A DNA stretch of 64,000 nt from Thiohalobacter sp. (GTDB lineage: Bacteria; Pseudomonadota; Gammaproteobacteria; Thiohalobacterales; Thiohalobacteraceae). The notes beneath the pieces were generated by a model, which searched no databases, was not told the origin of the DNA, and saw only the letters and a program-made list of their open reading frames with translations. The position numbers and the translations under genes were made by a program. Below, piece by piece: positions 26,040-37,989 of this stretch. The DNA is taken from contig NZ_JALTON010000017.1 in the NCBI RefSeq assembly GCF_027000115.1, positions 1 through 64,000 on the forward strand, read 5' to 3'. How positions within the stretch are numbered: position 1 is the first letter of the stretch; each line of letters starts with the position of its first letter.

Positions 26040-27089
26040 ATGAACAGGGATCTTCACGACAGCGTCCGGGCGGTTGCCTGGCACGAGGACCGCTTGCAAC
26101 TGCTGGACCAGCGCCGGTTGCCGGATGAGGAAATCGTGCTCGAGTACGCGGATGCCGACGCGGTGGCCGGGGCCATCCGCGACATGGTGGTGCGCGGCGC
26201 GCCGGCCATCGGCATCACCGCCGCCTATGGCGCCGTGCTGGCGGCACGGGCCTGTCGCGCCAGCCGGCCCCACGACTGGCGCGACTGCTGGGCGCAGGCG
26301 CTCGATACCCTGGCCGAGGCCCGGCCGACCGCGGTCAACCTGTTCTGGGCGCTGGCGCGGATGCGCGAGGCGGCCGGGGGCGTGCCCGACGATCAGGTCG
26401 AGGAACGGCTGCTGGCGACTGCGCGCGCCATCCACGAGGACGACATCGCCGCCAACCGGCGCATGGGCGAACTCGGCGCCTCGCTGCTCAACGACCAGCG
26501 TGCCGTGCTCACCCACTGCAATACCGGCTCGCTGGCCACCGGCGGCTATGGCACGGCGCTGGGCGTGATCCGCGCCGGCTGGGCCAGCGGCCGCATTGCC
26601 CATGTCTATGCCGACGAGACCCGGCCCTGGCTGCAAGGGGCCCGGCTCACCGCCTGGGAGCTGGTGCGCGACCGTATCCCCGTCACCCTCATCGCCGAGG
26701 GCGCCGCCGCCCACCTCATGCGCGGCGGCCACATCCAGTGGGTGATCGTCGGCTCCGACCGCATTGCCGCCAACGGCGATGTCGCCAACAAGATAGGCAC
26801 CTACGGTCTGGCGGTGATGGCGCGTCACCACGGCGTGCGCTTCATGGTCGTCGCCCCCACCAGCACCATCGACATGGACACCCCGACCGGTGCCGACATC
26901 CCTATCGAGACCCGTGATCCGGATGAGGTGCTGGGCTGCGGCGGCCGGCGCATCGCGGCCGAGGGCGCGGCTGCCTGGAACCCCGCCTTCGACGTCACCC
27001 CGGCGGAGCTGGTGGACGCCATCGTCACCGAGCGCGGCATCGTCGAGTCGCCGACCCCGGAGGCCATGGCCGCCCTCATGGGGCGATGA
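26040..27089 (+). CDS. mtnA: S-methyl-5-thioribose-1-phosphate isomerase
   Basis: 349 residues from the ATG at 26040. It has [16 protein letters not shown], the catalytic Cys in [19 protein letters not shown], and the catalytic Asp in [19 protein letters not shown]. It converts methylthioribose 1-phosphate to methylthioribulose 1-phosphate in methionine salvage. Adjacent mtaD could feed the same salvage. Other mtn genes are not in the window. gyrA follows after 176 bases. The 248-base gap upstream is shared with the divergent OmpA-like gene and shows no further gene. Confidence 0.93.
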   Translation: MNRDLHDSVRAVAWHEDRLQLLDQRRLPDEEIVLEYADADAVAGAIRDMVVRGAPAIGITAAYGAVLAARACRASRPHDWRDCWAQALDTLAEARPTAVNLFWALARMREAAGGVPDDQVEERLLATARAIHEDDIAANRRMGELGASLLNDQRAVLTHCNTGSLATGGYGTALGVIRAGWASGRIAHVYADETRPWLQGARLTAWELVRDRIPVTLIAEGAAAHLMRGGHIQWVIVGSDRIAANGDVANKIGTYGLAVMARHHGVRFMVVAPTSTIDMDTPTGADIPIETRDPDEVLGCGGRRIAAEGAAAWNPAFDVTPAELVDAIVTERGIVESPTPEAMAALMGR

Positions 27090-27265
27090 CCTAGGCCGGC
27101 GGCGGGATTTCCCGGAGAGCGCCTGAGAGCCCGCCAGAGCCGCGATCGCGGCCGTGAAGTGGTTCCCCCGCTATGCTAAGATAAGCCGAATTTGGCGCCT
27201 GTGCGTCGGTGTCGCGGCACGGGCGGTCGTCGGAGGAAATGTCATAGAAGGGTCCAACCCCACCC

Positions 27266-29803
<2,538 letters not shown>

Positions 29804-29806
29804 GAA

Positions 29807-29927
29807 ATAGCCACCGAATCTCACGGTATCCACGGGAGAACAACGCTCTATCCCGTTTCAGGCCAGGGGCGATACCCTGGAGCATTGAAAGTATTCAGTG
29901 GGTTCAGTGGATTCCGTGGCGATTTTC
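29807..29927. repeat. Phased repeat dyad between gyrA and serC (GCCACGGAA family)
   Basis: Left arm about 29809-29840 and right arm about 29890-29927 are inverted, imperfect copies of CCAC(G/C)GAAT-type units spaced 8-10 bases apart. The family matches elements at 13204-13303 and 32352-32392. Confidence 0.5.
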
Positions 29928-29944
29928 GATCGAAGAGGAAACCG

Positions 29945-31027
29945 ATGACACGCGTTTACAATTTCAGTGCCGGGCCGGCGATGCTGCCGGAGGCCGTGCT
30001 CGAACAGGCCCGGGACGAGATGCTGGACTGGCAGGGCACGGGCATGTCGGTGATGGAGATGAGCCATCGCGGCAAGGCCTTCATGTCCATCGCCGAGCAG
30101 GCCGAGGCCGACCTTCGCGAGCTGATGGGCATTCCCGACAGCTATCGGGTGCTGTTCCTGCAGGGGGGCGCCAGCACCCAGTTCGCCATGGTGCCGCTGA
30201 ACCTGACCGCGGGCGGTGCCACGGTCGATTACATCAATACCGGCGCCTGGTCCAAGAAGGCCATCGCCGAGGCGAAGCGCTTCTGCAACGTCAACATCGC
30301 CGGCAGCAGCGAGGCGCAGAACTTCACCACCGTCCCGGCGCAGGACAGCCTCCAGCTCAGCACGGACGCGGCCTATGTCCACTACACGCCGAACGAGACC
30401 ATCGGCGGTGTCGAGTTCCCCTATGTCCCCGACACCGGCGAGGTGCCGCTGGTGGCGGACATGTCCTCGACCATCCTTTCCCGGCCCGTCGAGGTGGAAC
30501 GCTTCGGTGTCATCTATGCCGGCGCCCAGAAGAACATCGGTCCCGCGGGTCTGACGCTGGTCATCGTGCGCGATGATCTCATCGGCAAGGCGCGCGGCGG
30601 CACGCCCACCATGCTCGACTACAAGGTGCATGCCGACAACGGCTCCATGTACAACACGCCACCGACCTATGCCTGGTACCTCGCCGGGCTGGTGTTCCAG
30701 TGGCTGAAGCGCAACGGCGGCCTGGCGGCGATGGCCGAGGTGAACCGGCGCAAGGCTGAAAAGCTCTACGCCGCCATCGACGGTTCCGATTTCTACAGCA
30801 ATCCGGTCGATCCGGCCTGCCGTTCCTGGATGAACGTGCCCTTCGTGCTTGCCAACCCCGGGCTCGACGCCAGTTTCCTCCAGGAGGCCGAGGCGCGCGG
30901 TCTGACCACCCTCAAGGGCCATCGCTCCGTCGGCGGCATGCGCGCCAGCATCTACAACGCCATGCCCGAGGCCGGCGTCGACGCCCTGATCGAGTTCATG
31001 GCCGACTTCGAAAGACGCCACGGCTGA
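29945..31027 (+). CDS. serC: Phosphoserine aminotransferase
   Basis: 360 residues from the ATG at 29945. It opens with [12 protein letters not shown] and has the GGASTQF phosphate-binding segment, [13 protein letters not shown], and the PLP lysine in [13 protein letters not shown]. It makes phosphoserine from phosphohydroxypyruvate and also serves pyridoxal phosphate synthesis. It is followed by its pathway partner, a phosphoglycerate dehydrogenase, after a 121-base repeat-containing gap. Confidence 0.96.
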   Translation: MTRVYNFSAGPAMLPEAVLEQARDEMLDWQGTGMSVMEMSHRGKAFMSIAEQAEADLRELMGIPDSYRVLFLQGGASTQFAMVPLNLTAGGATVDYINTGAWSKKAIAEAKRFCNVNIAGSSEAQNFTTVPAQDSLQLSTDAAYVHYTPNETIGGVEFPYVPDTGEVPLVADMSSTILSRPVEVERFGVIYAGAQKNIGPAGLTLVIVRDDLIGKARGGTPTMLDYKVHADNGSMYNTPPTYAWYLAGLVFQWLKRNGGLAAMAEVNRRKAEKLYAAIDGSDFYSNPVDPACRSWMNVPFVLANPGLDASFLQEAEARGLTTLKGHRSVGGMRASIYNAMPEAGVDALIEFMADFERRHG

Positions 31028-31034
31028 CAAGATC

Positions 31035-31132
31035 CAACGCAAAGGCGCGGAGACGCAAAGAGCGCAAAGAAATGCGTTTCGAAAAGACATTTCCCTTCTT
31101 TGTGGCCTTTGCGACTTGGCGTCTTTGCGTTG
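31035..31132. repeat. Large imperfect dyad made of GCAAAG units between serC and the dehydrogenase gene
   Basis: Left arm 31035-31074 and right arm 31088-31132 are inverted copies of a CAACGCAAAG(A/G)CGC-type string with units repeated every 9-10 bases. RNA from either strand could fold into a hairpin of roughly 40 paired positions with a 13-base loop. Similar strings occur widely in intergenic DNA of proteobacteria; function unknown. Confidence 0.6.
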
Positions 31133-31148
31133 AGAAAGAGGTACCTGC

Positions 31149-32312
31149 ATGTACAAGATCCTGACGCTGAACAACATCTCCGTCGCGGGCCTGGAGCGGC
31201 TGCCGCGAGACCGTTACGAGATCGCCTCCGAGATCCAGCACCCGGATGCCATCCTGGTGCGGTCGCACAAGATGCACGACATGGAGATCCCCGCGTCGCT
31301 GAAGGCGGTGGGGCGTGCCGGTGCCGGCGTGAACAACATCCCCGTGGAAGAGATGAGCCGGCGCGGCATCTGCGTGTTCAATGCCCCGGGAGCAAATGCC
31401 AATGCGGTGAAGGAGCTGGTTCTGGCCGGCATGCTGATCGCCGCGCGTAACCTGTGTCCGGCCTGGGACTACGCCCGCAATCTCGAGGGTGACGACGCCG
31501 AAATCCATCGCCAGACGGAGGCGGGCAAGAAGCAGTTCGTCGGCTTCGAACTGCCGGGGCGCACCCTTGGCGTGATCGGCCTCGGCGCCATCGGTGTCAA
31601 GGTGTGCAACGCCGCCGTGGCGCTGGGCATGAATGTGGTGGGTTACGATCCGGACATCACTGTGCAACGTGCCTGGCAACTGTCTTCGGCGGTACAGCAG
31701 GCATCGAGCGTGGATGATCTGCTGTCGCGTTCCGACTTCGTGAGCTTCCATGTGCCACTGGTGGAAGGCACCCGCAACATGATCAACGCCCAGCGTCTGC
31801 GCAACATGCGCGAGGGCGTGGTGCTGCTCAATTTCGCCCGCGACGGCATCATCGACGATGCCGCGGTGGTCGAGGCCATCGATGCCGGCAAGGTGGGTGG
31901 CTACGTCTGTGACTTCCCGAACAAGCTGCTCAAGAATCACCCGAAGGTGGTGACCTTTCCGCATCTGGGTGCCTCGACCCGGGAAGCCGAGGAAAACTGT
32001 GCCATCATGGTTGCCGAGCAGGTTCGCGACTACCTGGAAAATGGCAACGTCCGCAATTCCGTGAATTTCCCGGAGACGGAAATGCCGCGAACCACCGAAT
32101 ACAGGCTGGCCGTGGTCAATGCCAATGTCCCCAACATGCTGGGCCAGATCTCCACCGAGCTGGGTGATGCCGGCCACAACATCGTGGACATGCTCAACAA
32201 GTCACGTGGGGACCTGGCCTATACGCTTGTCGATGTCGAGAAGCCGATCGCGGAGGCCACCCTGGATCGCCTGCGCGGTATCGAGGGTGTGCTTTCCGTT
32301 CGCGCACTGTGA
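31149..32312 (+). CDS. serA: D-3-phosphoglycerate dehydrogenase
   Basis: 387 residues. Substrate domain, NAD-binding motif LGVIGLGAIGVKVCNAAVALG (about 138-158), HVPLVEGTRNMI, catalytic pieces NFARDGIIDDAAV and FPHLGASTREAEENC, then a C-terminal ACT domain (about 315-387). This compact form lacks the intervening domain of longer SerA enzymes; serine feedback through ACT is possible. It acts upstream of SerC, so the two adjacent genes cover the first two serine steps. Confidence 0.92.
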   Translation: MYKILTLNNISVAGLERLPRDRYEIASEIQHPDAILVRSHKMHDMEIPASLKAVGRAGAGVNNIPVEEMSRRGICVFNAPGANANAVKELVLAGMLIAARNLCPAWDYARNLEGDDAEIHRQTEAGKKQFVGFELPGRTLGVIGLGAIGVKVCNAAVALGMNVVGYDPDITVQRAWQLSSAVQQASSVDDLLSRSDFVSFHVPLVEGTRNMINAQRLRNMREGVVLLNFARDGIIDDAAVVEAIDAGKVGGYVCDFPNKLLKNHPKVVTFPHLGASTREAEENCAIMVAEQVRDYLENGNVRNSVNFPETEMPRTTEYRLAVVNANVPNMLGQISTELGDAGHNIVDMLNKSRGDLAYTLVDVEKPIAEATLDRLRGIEGVLSVRAL

Positions 32313-32351
32313 ACGGGTGCGGTGCACGCGCTTCGCGCGGCGCCGTGAAAC

Positions 32352-32392
32352 ATAAGATATTTTCCGTGCTTTCCGTGTGTTCCGTGGCTATA
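32352..32392. repeat. Three tandem TTCCGTG units between the dehydrogenase gene and pheA
   Basis: Three TTCCGTG(G/C) units spaced nine bases apart occupy the gap just before pheA. They match one arm of the dyads at 13204-13303 and 29807-29927. Confidence 0.5.
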
Positions 32393-32400
32393 AATATCCT

Positions 32401-33486
32401 ATGAACGAAGACGAGAAACTGGCGGGGATCAGGGCGCGGATCGACGAGATCGATGATCGCCTCCTTGAGCTGATCTCGGAACGTGCCCGTTGCGCCCAGG
32501 AAGTCGCCGAGATCAAGCAGGGCGAGGCGGACCCGGCCGGCTTCTATCGCCCGGAACGCGAGGCACAGATCCTGGGCCGCATCCAGGCGCGCAATCCCGG
32601 GCCGCTGTCCGGTGAGGAGATCGCGCGCCTGTTCCGCGAGATCATGTCGGCCTGTCTGGCGCTGGAGCAGCCCCTGACCATCGGCTACCTGGGACCCGCC
32701 GGGACCTTCACCGAGGCCGCGGCCCTGAAGCATTTCGGGCATTCGGTGCGTACCGCGCCGCTGGGCGCCATCGACGAGGTGTTCCGCGAGGTCGAGTCGG
32801 GCAACGCCCACTACGGCGTAGTGCCGGTGGAGAACTCGACCGAGGGGGTGGTCAACCACACCCTGGACATGTTCCTGCGATCGCCGCTCAACATCTGCGG
32901 CGAGGTCCAGCTCCGGGTGGAGTTGCACCTGATGGGCAAGGTCGATGACCTGTCGCGGATAAGGCAGGTCTTCGCCCACCAGCAGGCCCTGGCTCAGTGC
33001 CGGGAATGGCTGGATGCCCGGCTGCCCCATGCCGAGCGGGTGGCGGTGTCCAGCAACGCCGAGGCAGCGCGCAGGGTCGCCGGGCGCGACGATGCGGCGG
33101 CCGTTGCCGGTGCCAATGCCGCGGAGCTGTACGGACTCGGCATTCTTGCCCAGAACATCGAGGACGAGCCGGGCAACACCACCCGCTTTCTGGTCATCGG
33201 CCGCCAGCAGCCGGCGGCCAGCGGGGCCGACAAGACCTCGCTGCTGGTCTCGGTACGCAACCAGCCCGGGGCGCTGTTCCGACTGCTCGAACCCTTTGCA
33301 CGCCATGGCATCAGCATGACCCGCATCGAATCCCGGCCCTCGCGCCAGGGGCTGTGGGACTATGTCTTCTTCGTCGACATAGAAGGCCATCGCGACACCC
33401 CGGAGGTGGCGCAGGCGCTGAAGGACCTCGAAGCCGAGGCCTCTGCCGTCAAGGTGCTGGGTTCCTACCCGAAGGCCGTGCTCTGA
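32401..33486 (+). CDS. pheA: Bifunctional chorismate mutase/prephenate dehydratase
   Basis: 361 residues from the ATG at 32401. The chorismate mutase domain (about 1-90) has IRARIDEIDDRLLELISERARCAQEV. Prephenate dehydratase (about 95-275) has GYLGPAGTFTEAAAL, PVENSTEGVVNHTLD and NTTRFLVI. The ACT domain (about 280-361) carries the Phe-binding ESRPS motif and GALFRLLEPF. It leads to phenylpyruvate and is normally feedback-inhibited by Phe. Its stop overlaps the hisC start by one base (TGATG). Confidence 0.96.
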   Translation: MNEDEKLAGIRARIDEIDDRLLELISERARCAQEVAEIKQGEADPAGFYRPEREAQILGRIQARNPGPLSGEEIARLFREIMSACLALEQPLTIGYLGPAGTFTEAAALKHFGHSVRTAPLGAIDEVFREVESGNAHYGVVPVENSTEGVVNHTLDMFLRSPLNICGEVQLRVELHLMGKVDDLSRIRQVFAHQQALAQCREWLDARLPHAERVAVSSNAEAARRVAGRDDAAAVAGANAAELYGLGILAQNIEDEPGNTTRFLVIGRQQPAASGADKTSLLVSVRNQPGALFRLLEPFARHGISMTRIESRPSRQGLWDYVFFVDIEGHRDTPEVAQALKDLEAEASAVKVLGSYPKAVL

Positions 33487-34622
33487 TGTCCGAGCCTCTG
33501 TCCTGCGACCCCGATTTTCTGCACCGGGCCCAGCCCGGCGTGCGCACGCTCGCGCCCTACAAGCCAGGCAAGCCGGTGGGCGAGCTGGAACGCGAGTACG
33601 GCATCCGCGAGGCGGTCAAGCTCGCCTCCAACGAGAATCCGCTGGGTCCCGGCGAGCGGGTGCAGGAGGCCGTTCGGGCCGCGCTGCCGGAACTGTCGCG
33701 CTATCCCGACGGCAACGGTTTCGCGCTGAAGCAGGCACTCTCCGCACGGCTGGACCTGGACCCGCGTGGCATCACCCTGGGCAACGGTTCCAACGACGTG
33801 CTGGAACTGGTGGCGCGCGCCTTTCTCGGTCCGGGGACCGAGGCGGTTTTTTCCGAACACGCTTTCGCCGTCTATCCGATCGTCACCCAGGCGGTTGGCG
33901 CGCGTTCGCGCGTGGTGCCGGCGGGCGACGGCCGGCGGGCGGCCCGTTTCGGCCATGACCTGGAGGCCATGGCCGAGGCGGTGGGCGAGGACACCCGCGT
34001 GCTGTTCATCGCCAACCCGAACAACCCCACCGGCACCCACGTCGACGGCGAGGCCCTGCAGGCACTGCTGGCGCGGGTGCCGGCCGAGGTGCTGGTAGTG
34101 CTCGACGAGGCCTATGTCGAATACGTCGAGGCCCCGGACTATCCGGACAGCCTGCCCTGGCTGGCGCGTCATCCCAACCTGGTCATCACCCGCACCTTTT
34201 CCAAGGCCCACGGCCTGGCCGGGCTGCGCGTGGGCTATGCGCTGTCGCATCCTCAGGTCGCCGATCTGCTCAACCGGGTGCGCCAGCCCTTCAATGTGAA
34301 CAGCCTGGCCCTGGCGGCCGCCGAGGCCGCGCTCGGGGATGCCGCACATCTCGCCCGCAGCATCGAGGTCAACCGCGAGGGCATGGCCTTCTGGGAGGCG
34401 TACTGTCGGGAGGCGGGGCTCGACTACATCCCCTCGGTCGGCAACTTCATCACCATCGATGTCGGCCGTCCCGGCGCGGAGGTCTACGAGGCGCTGTTGC
34501 GCGAGGGCGTGATCGTGCGCCCGGTGGCCAACTACGGCCTGCCGGATCATCTGCGCATCAGTATCGGCCTGCCGGAGGAAAACCGGCGCGCCGCCGAGGC
34601 GCTGTCGCGGGTGCTGTCATGA
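33486..34622 (+). CDS. hisC: Histidinol-phosphate/aromatic aminotransferase
   Basis: 378 residues, fold-type I. The substrate region is VKLASNENPLGPG, with NPNNPTGTH, LDEAYVEY, and the PLP lysine in TRTFSKAHGLAGLRVGY. Located between pheA and tyrA, the enzyme probably acts mainly on aromatic or prephenate-pathway substrates as a HisC2-type protein, although a histidine role cannot be excluded. It overlaps pheA by one base and tyrA by four. Confidence 0.92.
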   Translation: MSEPLSCDPDFLHRAQPGVRTLAPYKPGKPVGELEREYGIREAVKLASNENPLGPGERVQEAVRAALPELSRYPDGNGFALKQALSARLDLDPRGITLGNGSNDVLELVARAFLGPGTEAVFSEHAFAVYPIVTQAVGARSRVVPAGDGRRAARFGHDLEAMAEAVGEDTRVLFIANPNNPTGTHVDGEALQALLARVPAEVLVVLDEAYVEYVEAPDYPDSLPWLARHPNLVITRTFSKAHGLAGLRVGYALSHPQVADLLNRVRQPFNVNSLALAAAEAALGDAAHLARSIEVNREGMAFWEAYCREAGLDYIPSVGNFITIDVGRPGAEVYEALLREGVIVRPVANYGLPDHLRISIGLPEENRRAAEALSRVLS

Positions 34623-35488
34623 TCCGGCGCCTGTGCATCTTCGGCGTGGGCCTGATCGGCGGCTCGCTGGCGCGCGCGCTGCGCAAGGCCGGTGCCGTGG
34701 AGGAGATCGTCGGCTGCAGCCGACGCGTCGAGCACCTCGAAGAGGCGCAGCGACTGGGCGTGATCGATCGCTTCGACACCGATCCCGCCAGCGCGGTTGC
34801 GGGCGCCGACATGGTGGTGGTCGCGGTGCCGCTGGGCGCGGTGCGGCCGGTGCTCGAGGCCCTGCGGCCGGGACTGGCGGAAGAGGCGGTGATCACGGAC
34901 GTGGGCAGCGCCAAGGGCTCGGTGGTGGCGGACGTGCGTGCCGTCTTTGGTACCATGCCGCCCAATTTCGTGCCCGGCCACCCTATCGCCGGCACCGAGC
35001 AGAGCGGGGTGGCGGCCTCCTTTCCCGAGCTGTTCGAGCATCGACGGGTGATTCTGACGCCGGTGGCGGAAACCGCGCCCGAGGCCCTGGGCCGGGTTCG
35101 GGACATGTGGGTCCGCACCGGCGCCGAGGTGGTGGAGATGAGCGTGGCCCTGCACGACGAGGTGCTCGCGGCCACCAGTCATCTGCCGCACCTGCTGGCG
35201 TTCGGTCTGGTGGACAGCCTCGCCCGGCTGCAGGAACACCGGGAGGTGTTCCGCTTCGCCGCCGGTGGCTTTCGCGACTTCACCCGCATCGCCTCCAGCG
35301 ACCCGGTGATGTGGCGTGATATCTGCCTGGCCAACCGTGATGCCGTGCTCCAGATGCTGGACCGCTTCACGGCCGACCTGGCGGAGATGCGCGCCGCCAT
35401 CGAGGCCGGTGATGGCCAGGCGCTGCTCGCGTGTTTCCAGCGCGCGAAACAGGCGCGCGATGAGCATGTGGTTGGGCGTGAGGAGTGA
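34619..35488 (+). CDS. tyrA: Prephenate/arogenate dehydrogenase
   Basis: 289 residues. NAD(P) motif FGVGLIGGSLARALRKAG at the N terminus, the conserved His in GHPIAGTEQSG (about 121), and the helical dehydrogenase domain with TSHLPHLLAFGLV and ASSDPVMWRDI. It oxidises prephenate towards tyrosine. The start overlaps hisC (ATGA). The last codons (GREE, stop at 35486-35488) already lie in the first unit of a long heptamer repeat, so array length changes would not alter the protein. Confidence 0.94.
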   Translation: MIRRLCIFGVGLIGGSLARALRKAGAVEEIVGCSRRVEHLEEAQRLGVIDRFDTDPASAVAGADMVVVAVPLGAVRPVLEALRPGLAEEAVITDVGSAKGSVVADVRAVFGTMPPNFVPGHPIAGTEQSGVAASFPELFEHRRVILTPVAETAPEALGRVRDMWVRTGAEVVEMSVALHDEVLAATSHLPHLLAFGLVDSLARLQEHREVFRFAAGGFRDFTRIASSDPVMWRDICLANRDAVLQMLDRFTADLAEMRAAIEAGDGQALLACFQRAKQARDEHVVGREE

Positions 35489-35604
35489 GGAGTGAGGAGT
35501 GAGGAGTGAGGAGTGAGGAGTGAGGAGTGAGGAGTGAGGAGTGAGGAGTGAGGAGTGAGGAGTGAGGAGTGAGGAGTGAGGAGTGAGGAGTGAGGAGTGA
35601 GGAG
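35480..35604. repeat. Perfect heptamer array (GAGGAGT) x about 18
   Basis: Seventeen complete GAGGAGT units plus a partial one, without a mismatch. It starts inside the last codons of tyrA and fills most of the tyrA-aroA gap. One strand is purine-rich (G/A/T only), so unusual DNA structures and slippage are plausible. It also creates artificial open frames on the minus strand (LTPHSSL repeats). Confidence 0.95.
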
Positions 35605-35610
35605 CAGACA

Positions 35611-35648
35611 CGATGGGCACGGCGCGATGCGCCTTTGCCCATCCTACG
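35611..35648. repeat. Palindromic intergenic element (GATGGGCA family)
   Basis: Inverted repeat with GATGGGCA at the left and TGCCCATC at the right, immediately after the heptamer array. It is the same family as the copies at 42965, 43015, 44267 and 44371. Confidence 0.6.
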
Positions 35649-35702
35649 GTTGCATTCATGGACTTGGGACCATCCCGGTTTTGAAGCAATCGAGGACAAC
35701 CA

Positions 35703-37013
35703 ATGACTGAGGTGCGTTTTCAGGTGGCACCCGGCGGCCGGCTGAGCGGCCGCGTGCGCGTGCCGGGCGACAAGTCCATCTCGCACCGTTCCATCATGCT
35801 CGGTTCGCTGGCGGACGGGGTCACCGAGATCACAGGCTTCCTCGAGGGCGAGGACAGCCTCGCCACGCTGGCGGCCTTCCGCGCCATGGGCGTGCCCATC
35901 GAGGGGCCGGATGCGGGCGCGGTGCGGATCGAGGGCGTCGGCCTGCACGGCCTCAAGGCACCTGACGGCCCGCTGTATCTGGGCAACTCCGGCACTTCCA
36001 TGCGCCTGCTCGCGGGGCTGCTCGCCGGCCAGGCCTTCGACACAGTGCTGACCGGCGATGCCTCCCTGTCCGGCCGCCCCATGCAGCGGGTGATCGACCC
36101 GCTGACCGAGATGGGCGCGCACATCGAGGCCACAGAGCAGGGTACGGCACCGCTGCACATCCATGGCGGCCGCAGGCTGCACGGCATCCACTACCGGCTG
36201 CCGATGGCCAGCGCCCAGGTGAAGTCCTGCGTGCTGCTCGCCGGCCTCTATGCCGAAGGGCGCACCTGCACCACCGAACCGGCGCCGACCCGCGACCATA
36301 CCGAGCGCATGCTGCGGGGCCTGGGCTATGCCGTCTCGGTGGCGGGGGCCACGGCCTGCCTCGAGGGCGGCGGCCGCCTGCAGGGCACCCGCATCGAGGT
36401 GCCGGCCGACATCTCCTCGGCGGCCTTCTTCCTGGTCGGCGCCAGCATCGCGCCGGGTTCGGAGCTGACCCTCGAACACGTGGGCATGAACCCGACCCGG
36501 ACCGGCGTCATCGACATCCTGCGGCGCATGGGCGGGGACATCGAGGTCAGCAACGAACGCGAGGTCGGGGGCGAGCCGGTGGCCGACCTGCGGGTGCGCA
36601 GCGCCGCCCTGCACGGCATCGAGATCCCCCCCGGGCTGGTGCCGCTGGCGATCGACGAATTCCCTGCGCTGTTCGTGGCTGCCGCCTGCGCCGAGGGCGA
36701 GACGGTGCTGACCGGGGCCGAGGAGCTGCGGGTCAAGGAGAGCGACCGCATCCAGGTCATGGCCGACGGTCTGCAGGTGCTGGGCATCGATGCCCGGCCG
36801 ACGCCGGATGGCATTCGCATTCGGGGCGGGCGGCTCGGCAGTGGCCGGGTGCACAGCCACGGCGATCACCGCATCGCCATGTCCTTCGCCATGGCCGCGT
36901 TGCGCGCGGCCGGTCCCGTCGTCATCGAGGACTGCGCCAACGTGAACACCTCCTTCCCGGGCTTTGTGCGGCTCGCCGCCGAGGCGGGGCTGAAGATAGA
37001 GGAGTGGGGGTAA
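35703..37013 (+). CDS. aroA: 3-phosphoshikimate 1-carboxyvinyltransferase (EPSP synthase)
   Basis: 436 residues. Motifs: GDKSISHRSIMLGSLADG, the glyphosate-region LGNSGTSMRLLAGLLAGQ (Gly at the key position followed by Thr-Ser-Met), ASAQVKSCVLLAG, and EELRVKESDRIQVMADGL. It makes EPSP for chorismate, upstream of PheA and TyrA. The sequence GNSGTSMRLL fits the class II type more than the E. coli class I (GNAGTAMRPL), which often tolerates glyphosate. It is separated from tyrA by the heptamer array and a palindrome, and from cmk by a REP-like element. Confidence 0.95.
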   Translation: MTEVRFQVAPGGRLSGRVRVPGDKSISHRSIMLGSLADGVTEITGFLEGEDSLATLAAFRAMGVPIEGPDAGAVRIEGVGLHGLKAPDGPLYLGNSGTSMRLLAGLLAGQAFDTVLTGDASLSGRPMQRVIDPLTEMGAHIEATEQGTAPLHIHGGRRLHGIHYRLPMASAQVKSCVLLAGLYAEGRTCTTEPAPTRDHTERMLRGLGYAVSVAGATACLEGGGRLQGTRIEVPADISSAAFFLVGASIAPGSELTLEHVGMNPTRTGVIDILRRMGGDIEVSNEREVGGEPVADLRVRSAALHGIEIPPGLVPLAIDEFPALFVAAACAEGETVLTGAEELRVKESDRIQVMADGLQVLGIDARPTPDGIRIRGGRLGSGRVHSHGDHRIAMSFAMAALRAAGPVVIEDCANVNTSFPGFVRLAAEAGLKIEEWG

Positions 37014-37079
37014 TGGCACCGGAAGGAGGTGCCCCGGATTGCCGGATCGTGCGCGGGACGGCCATGGGTTCGCGCGTAG

Positions 37080-37110
37080 CCCGGATGAAGGCCGCAGGCC
37101 GCAATCCGGG
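37080..37110. repeat. REP-like palindrome between aroA and cmk
   Basis: Inverted repeat CCCGGAT...ATCCGGG around GAAGGCCGCAGGCCGC. A related GGATGAAGGCCGCAGGCCG string is at 40137-40156. Such palindromes are common in gammaproteobacterial intergenic DNA. Confidence 0.6.
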
Positions 37111-37143
37111 AAGGCGGCGGGTTATCCCGGGGTGGCCTTGCCG

Positions 37144-37818
37144 ATGAGCGACATACCGGTTGTCACCATCGACGGGCCCAGCGGCTCGGGCAAGGGCACC
37201 GTGGGTCGGCGCATCGCGGCGGCCCACGGCTGGCATTTCCTCGACAGCGGTGCACTGTACCGCATCCTTGCCCACGAGGCCCTGCGCCAGGGCGTCCCGC
37301 TCGATGATGCCGACGCCCTGGCCCGGCTTGCCGGGACCTTGCGCATCGGCTTCCCCAGCGATTCCGATGCCATCCTCGTCGATGGCCGTGACGTCAGCCG
37401 CGACATCCGCAGCGAGGCAGCCGGCGAGGCGGCCTCGAAGGTGGCGGCGCTGCCCGAGGTGCGCGAGGCCCTGCTGGCGCTGCAGCGCGGCTTCCGCCAG
37501 CCGCCGGGGCTGGTGGCCGACGGGCGCGACATGGGCACTGTCGTGTTCCCCGATGCCCCGGTCAAGGTGTTCCTGGACGCCAGCGCAGAAACAAGGGCAG
37601 AAAGGCGCTGCAAGCAACTGGAAGAAAAGGGAATTCCCGCCGATTACGATGCGATTCTGGCCGACATCCGTCAGCGCGACGAACGTGACCGCAACCGTCC
37701 GGTGGCCCCCCTGCGGCCGGCCCCGGATGCGCGGGCGCTCGACAGCACGGGGCAGGATCCGGAGGCGACGGTGGCCGCCGTGGAGGCCCTGATCCGCGAG
37801 CGCCTGGGGGACGTCTGA
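37144..37818 (+). CDS. cmk: Cytidylate kinase
   Basis: 224 residues from the ATG at 37144. P-loop IDGPSGSGKGTVGRR, LDSGALYRILAHEAL, GRDVSRDIRSEAAG, ADGRDMGTVVFPDAPVKVFLDAS and the LID region IRQRDERDRNRPVAPLRPA. It phosphorylates CMP and dCMP. Placement before rpsA is the classic aroA-cmk-rpsA order. A longer frame from 37039 would translate through the REP element and is unlikely. Confidence 0.95.
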   Translation: MSDIPVVTIDGPSGSGKGTVGRRIAAAHGWHFLDSGALYRILAHEALRQGVPLDDADALARLAGTLRIGFPSDSDAILVDGRDVSRDIRSEAAGEAASKVAALPEVREALLALQRGFRQPPGLVADGRDMGTVVFPDAPVKVFLDASAETRAERRCKQLEEKGIPADYDAILADIRQRDERDRNRPVAPLRPAPDARALDSTGQDPEATVAAVEALIRERLGDV

Positions 37819-37858
37819 ATCCCGTTCCGGTGGGGTGGTGCTCTCCCCGGGGCGGGCG

Positions 37859-37864
37859 TATAAT
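37859..37864 (+). promoter_or_regulatory. Consensus -10 box TATAAT upstream of rpsA
   Basis: TATAAT at 37859-37864, about 125 bases before the rpsA start. The -35 position is not obvious. The long leader fits rpsA, which in E. coli has its own promoter and is controlled at the leader by S1 itself. Confidence 0.5.
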
Positions 37865-37881
37865 ACTGAATTTCTTGGGAG

Positions 37882-37906
37882 GGGCCGGATTTCTGCGATC
37901 CGGCCC
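37882..37906 (+). promoter_or_regulatory. Stem-loop in the rpsA leader (attenuator-like)
   Basis: A 9-bp perfect stem (GGGCCGGAT with its complement) around a seven-base loop, followed by TTGTATTT. It lies about 13 bases after the expected rpsA transcription start and could be an attenuator, or a terminator for read-through from cmk. Confidence 0.45.
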
Positions 37907-37989
37907 TTGTATTTGCAATCAACCCGCGGCCAGCGCGCTGCGGCACGAACCGGAACCGCCATGCACGCGGTTCAAGGAATGACTGACCC

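Noticed and set aside
24214-26043. Plus-strand frame of 609 codons
   Set aside because: Shadow of mscS and the OmpA-like gene on the minus strand; low-complexity Asp/Gly/Val text without any domain.
35480-35604. CRISPR array
   Set aside because: The repeat unit is only 7 bases, without spacers and without cas genes.
34547-35689. Minus-strand frame with many LTPHSSL repeats
   Set aside because: Produced by translation of the 7-base GAGGAGT array in all three frames; not a repeat protein.
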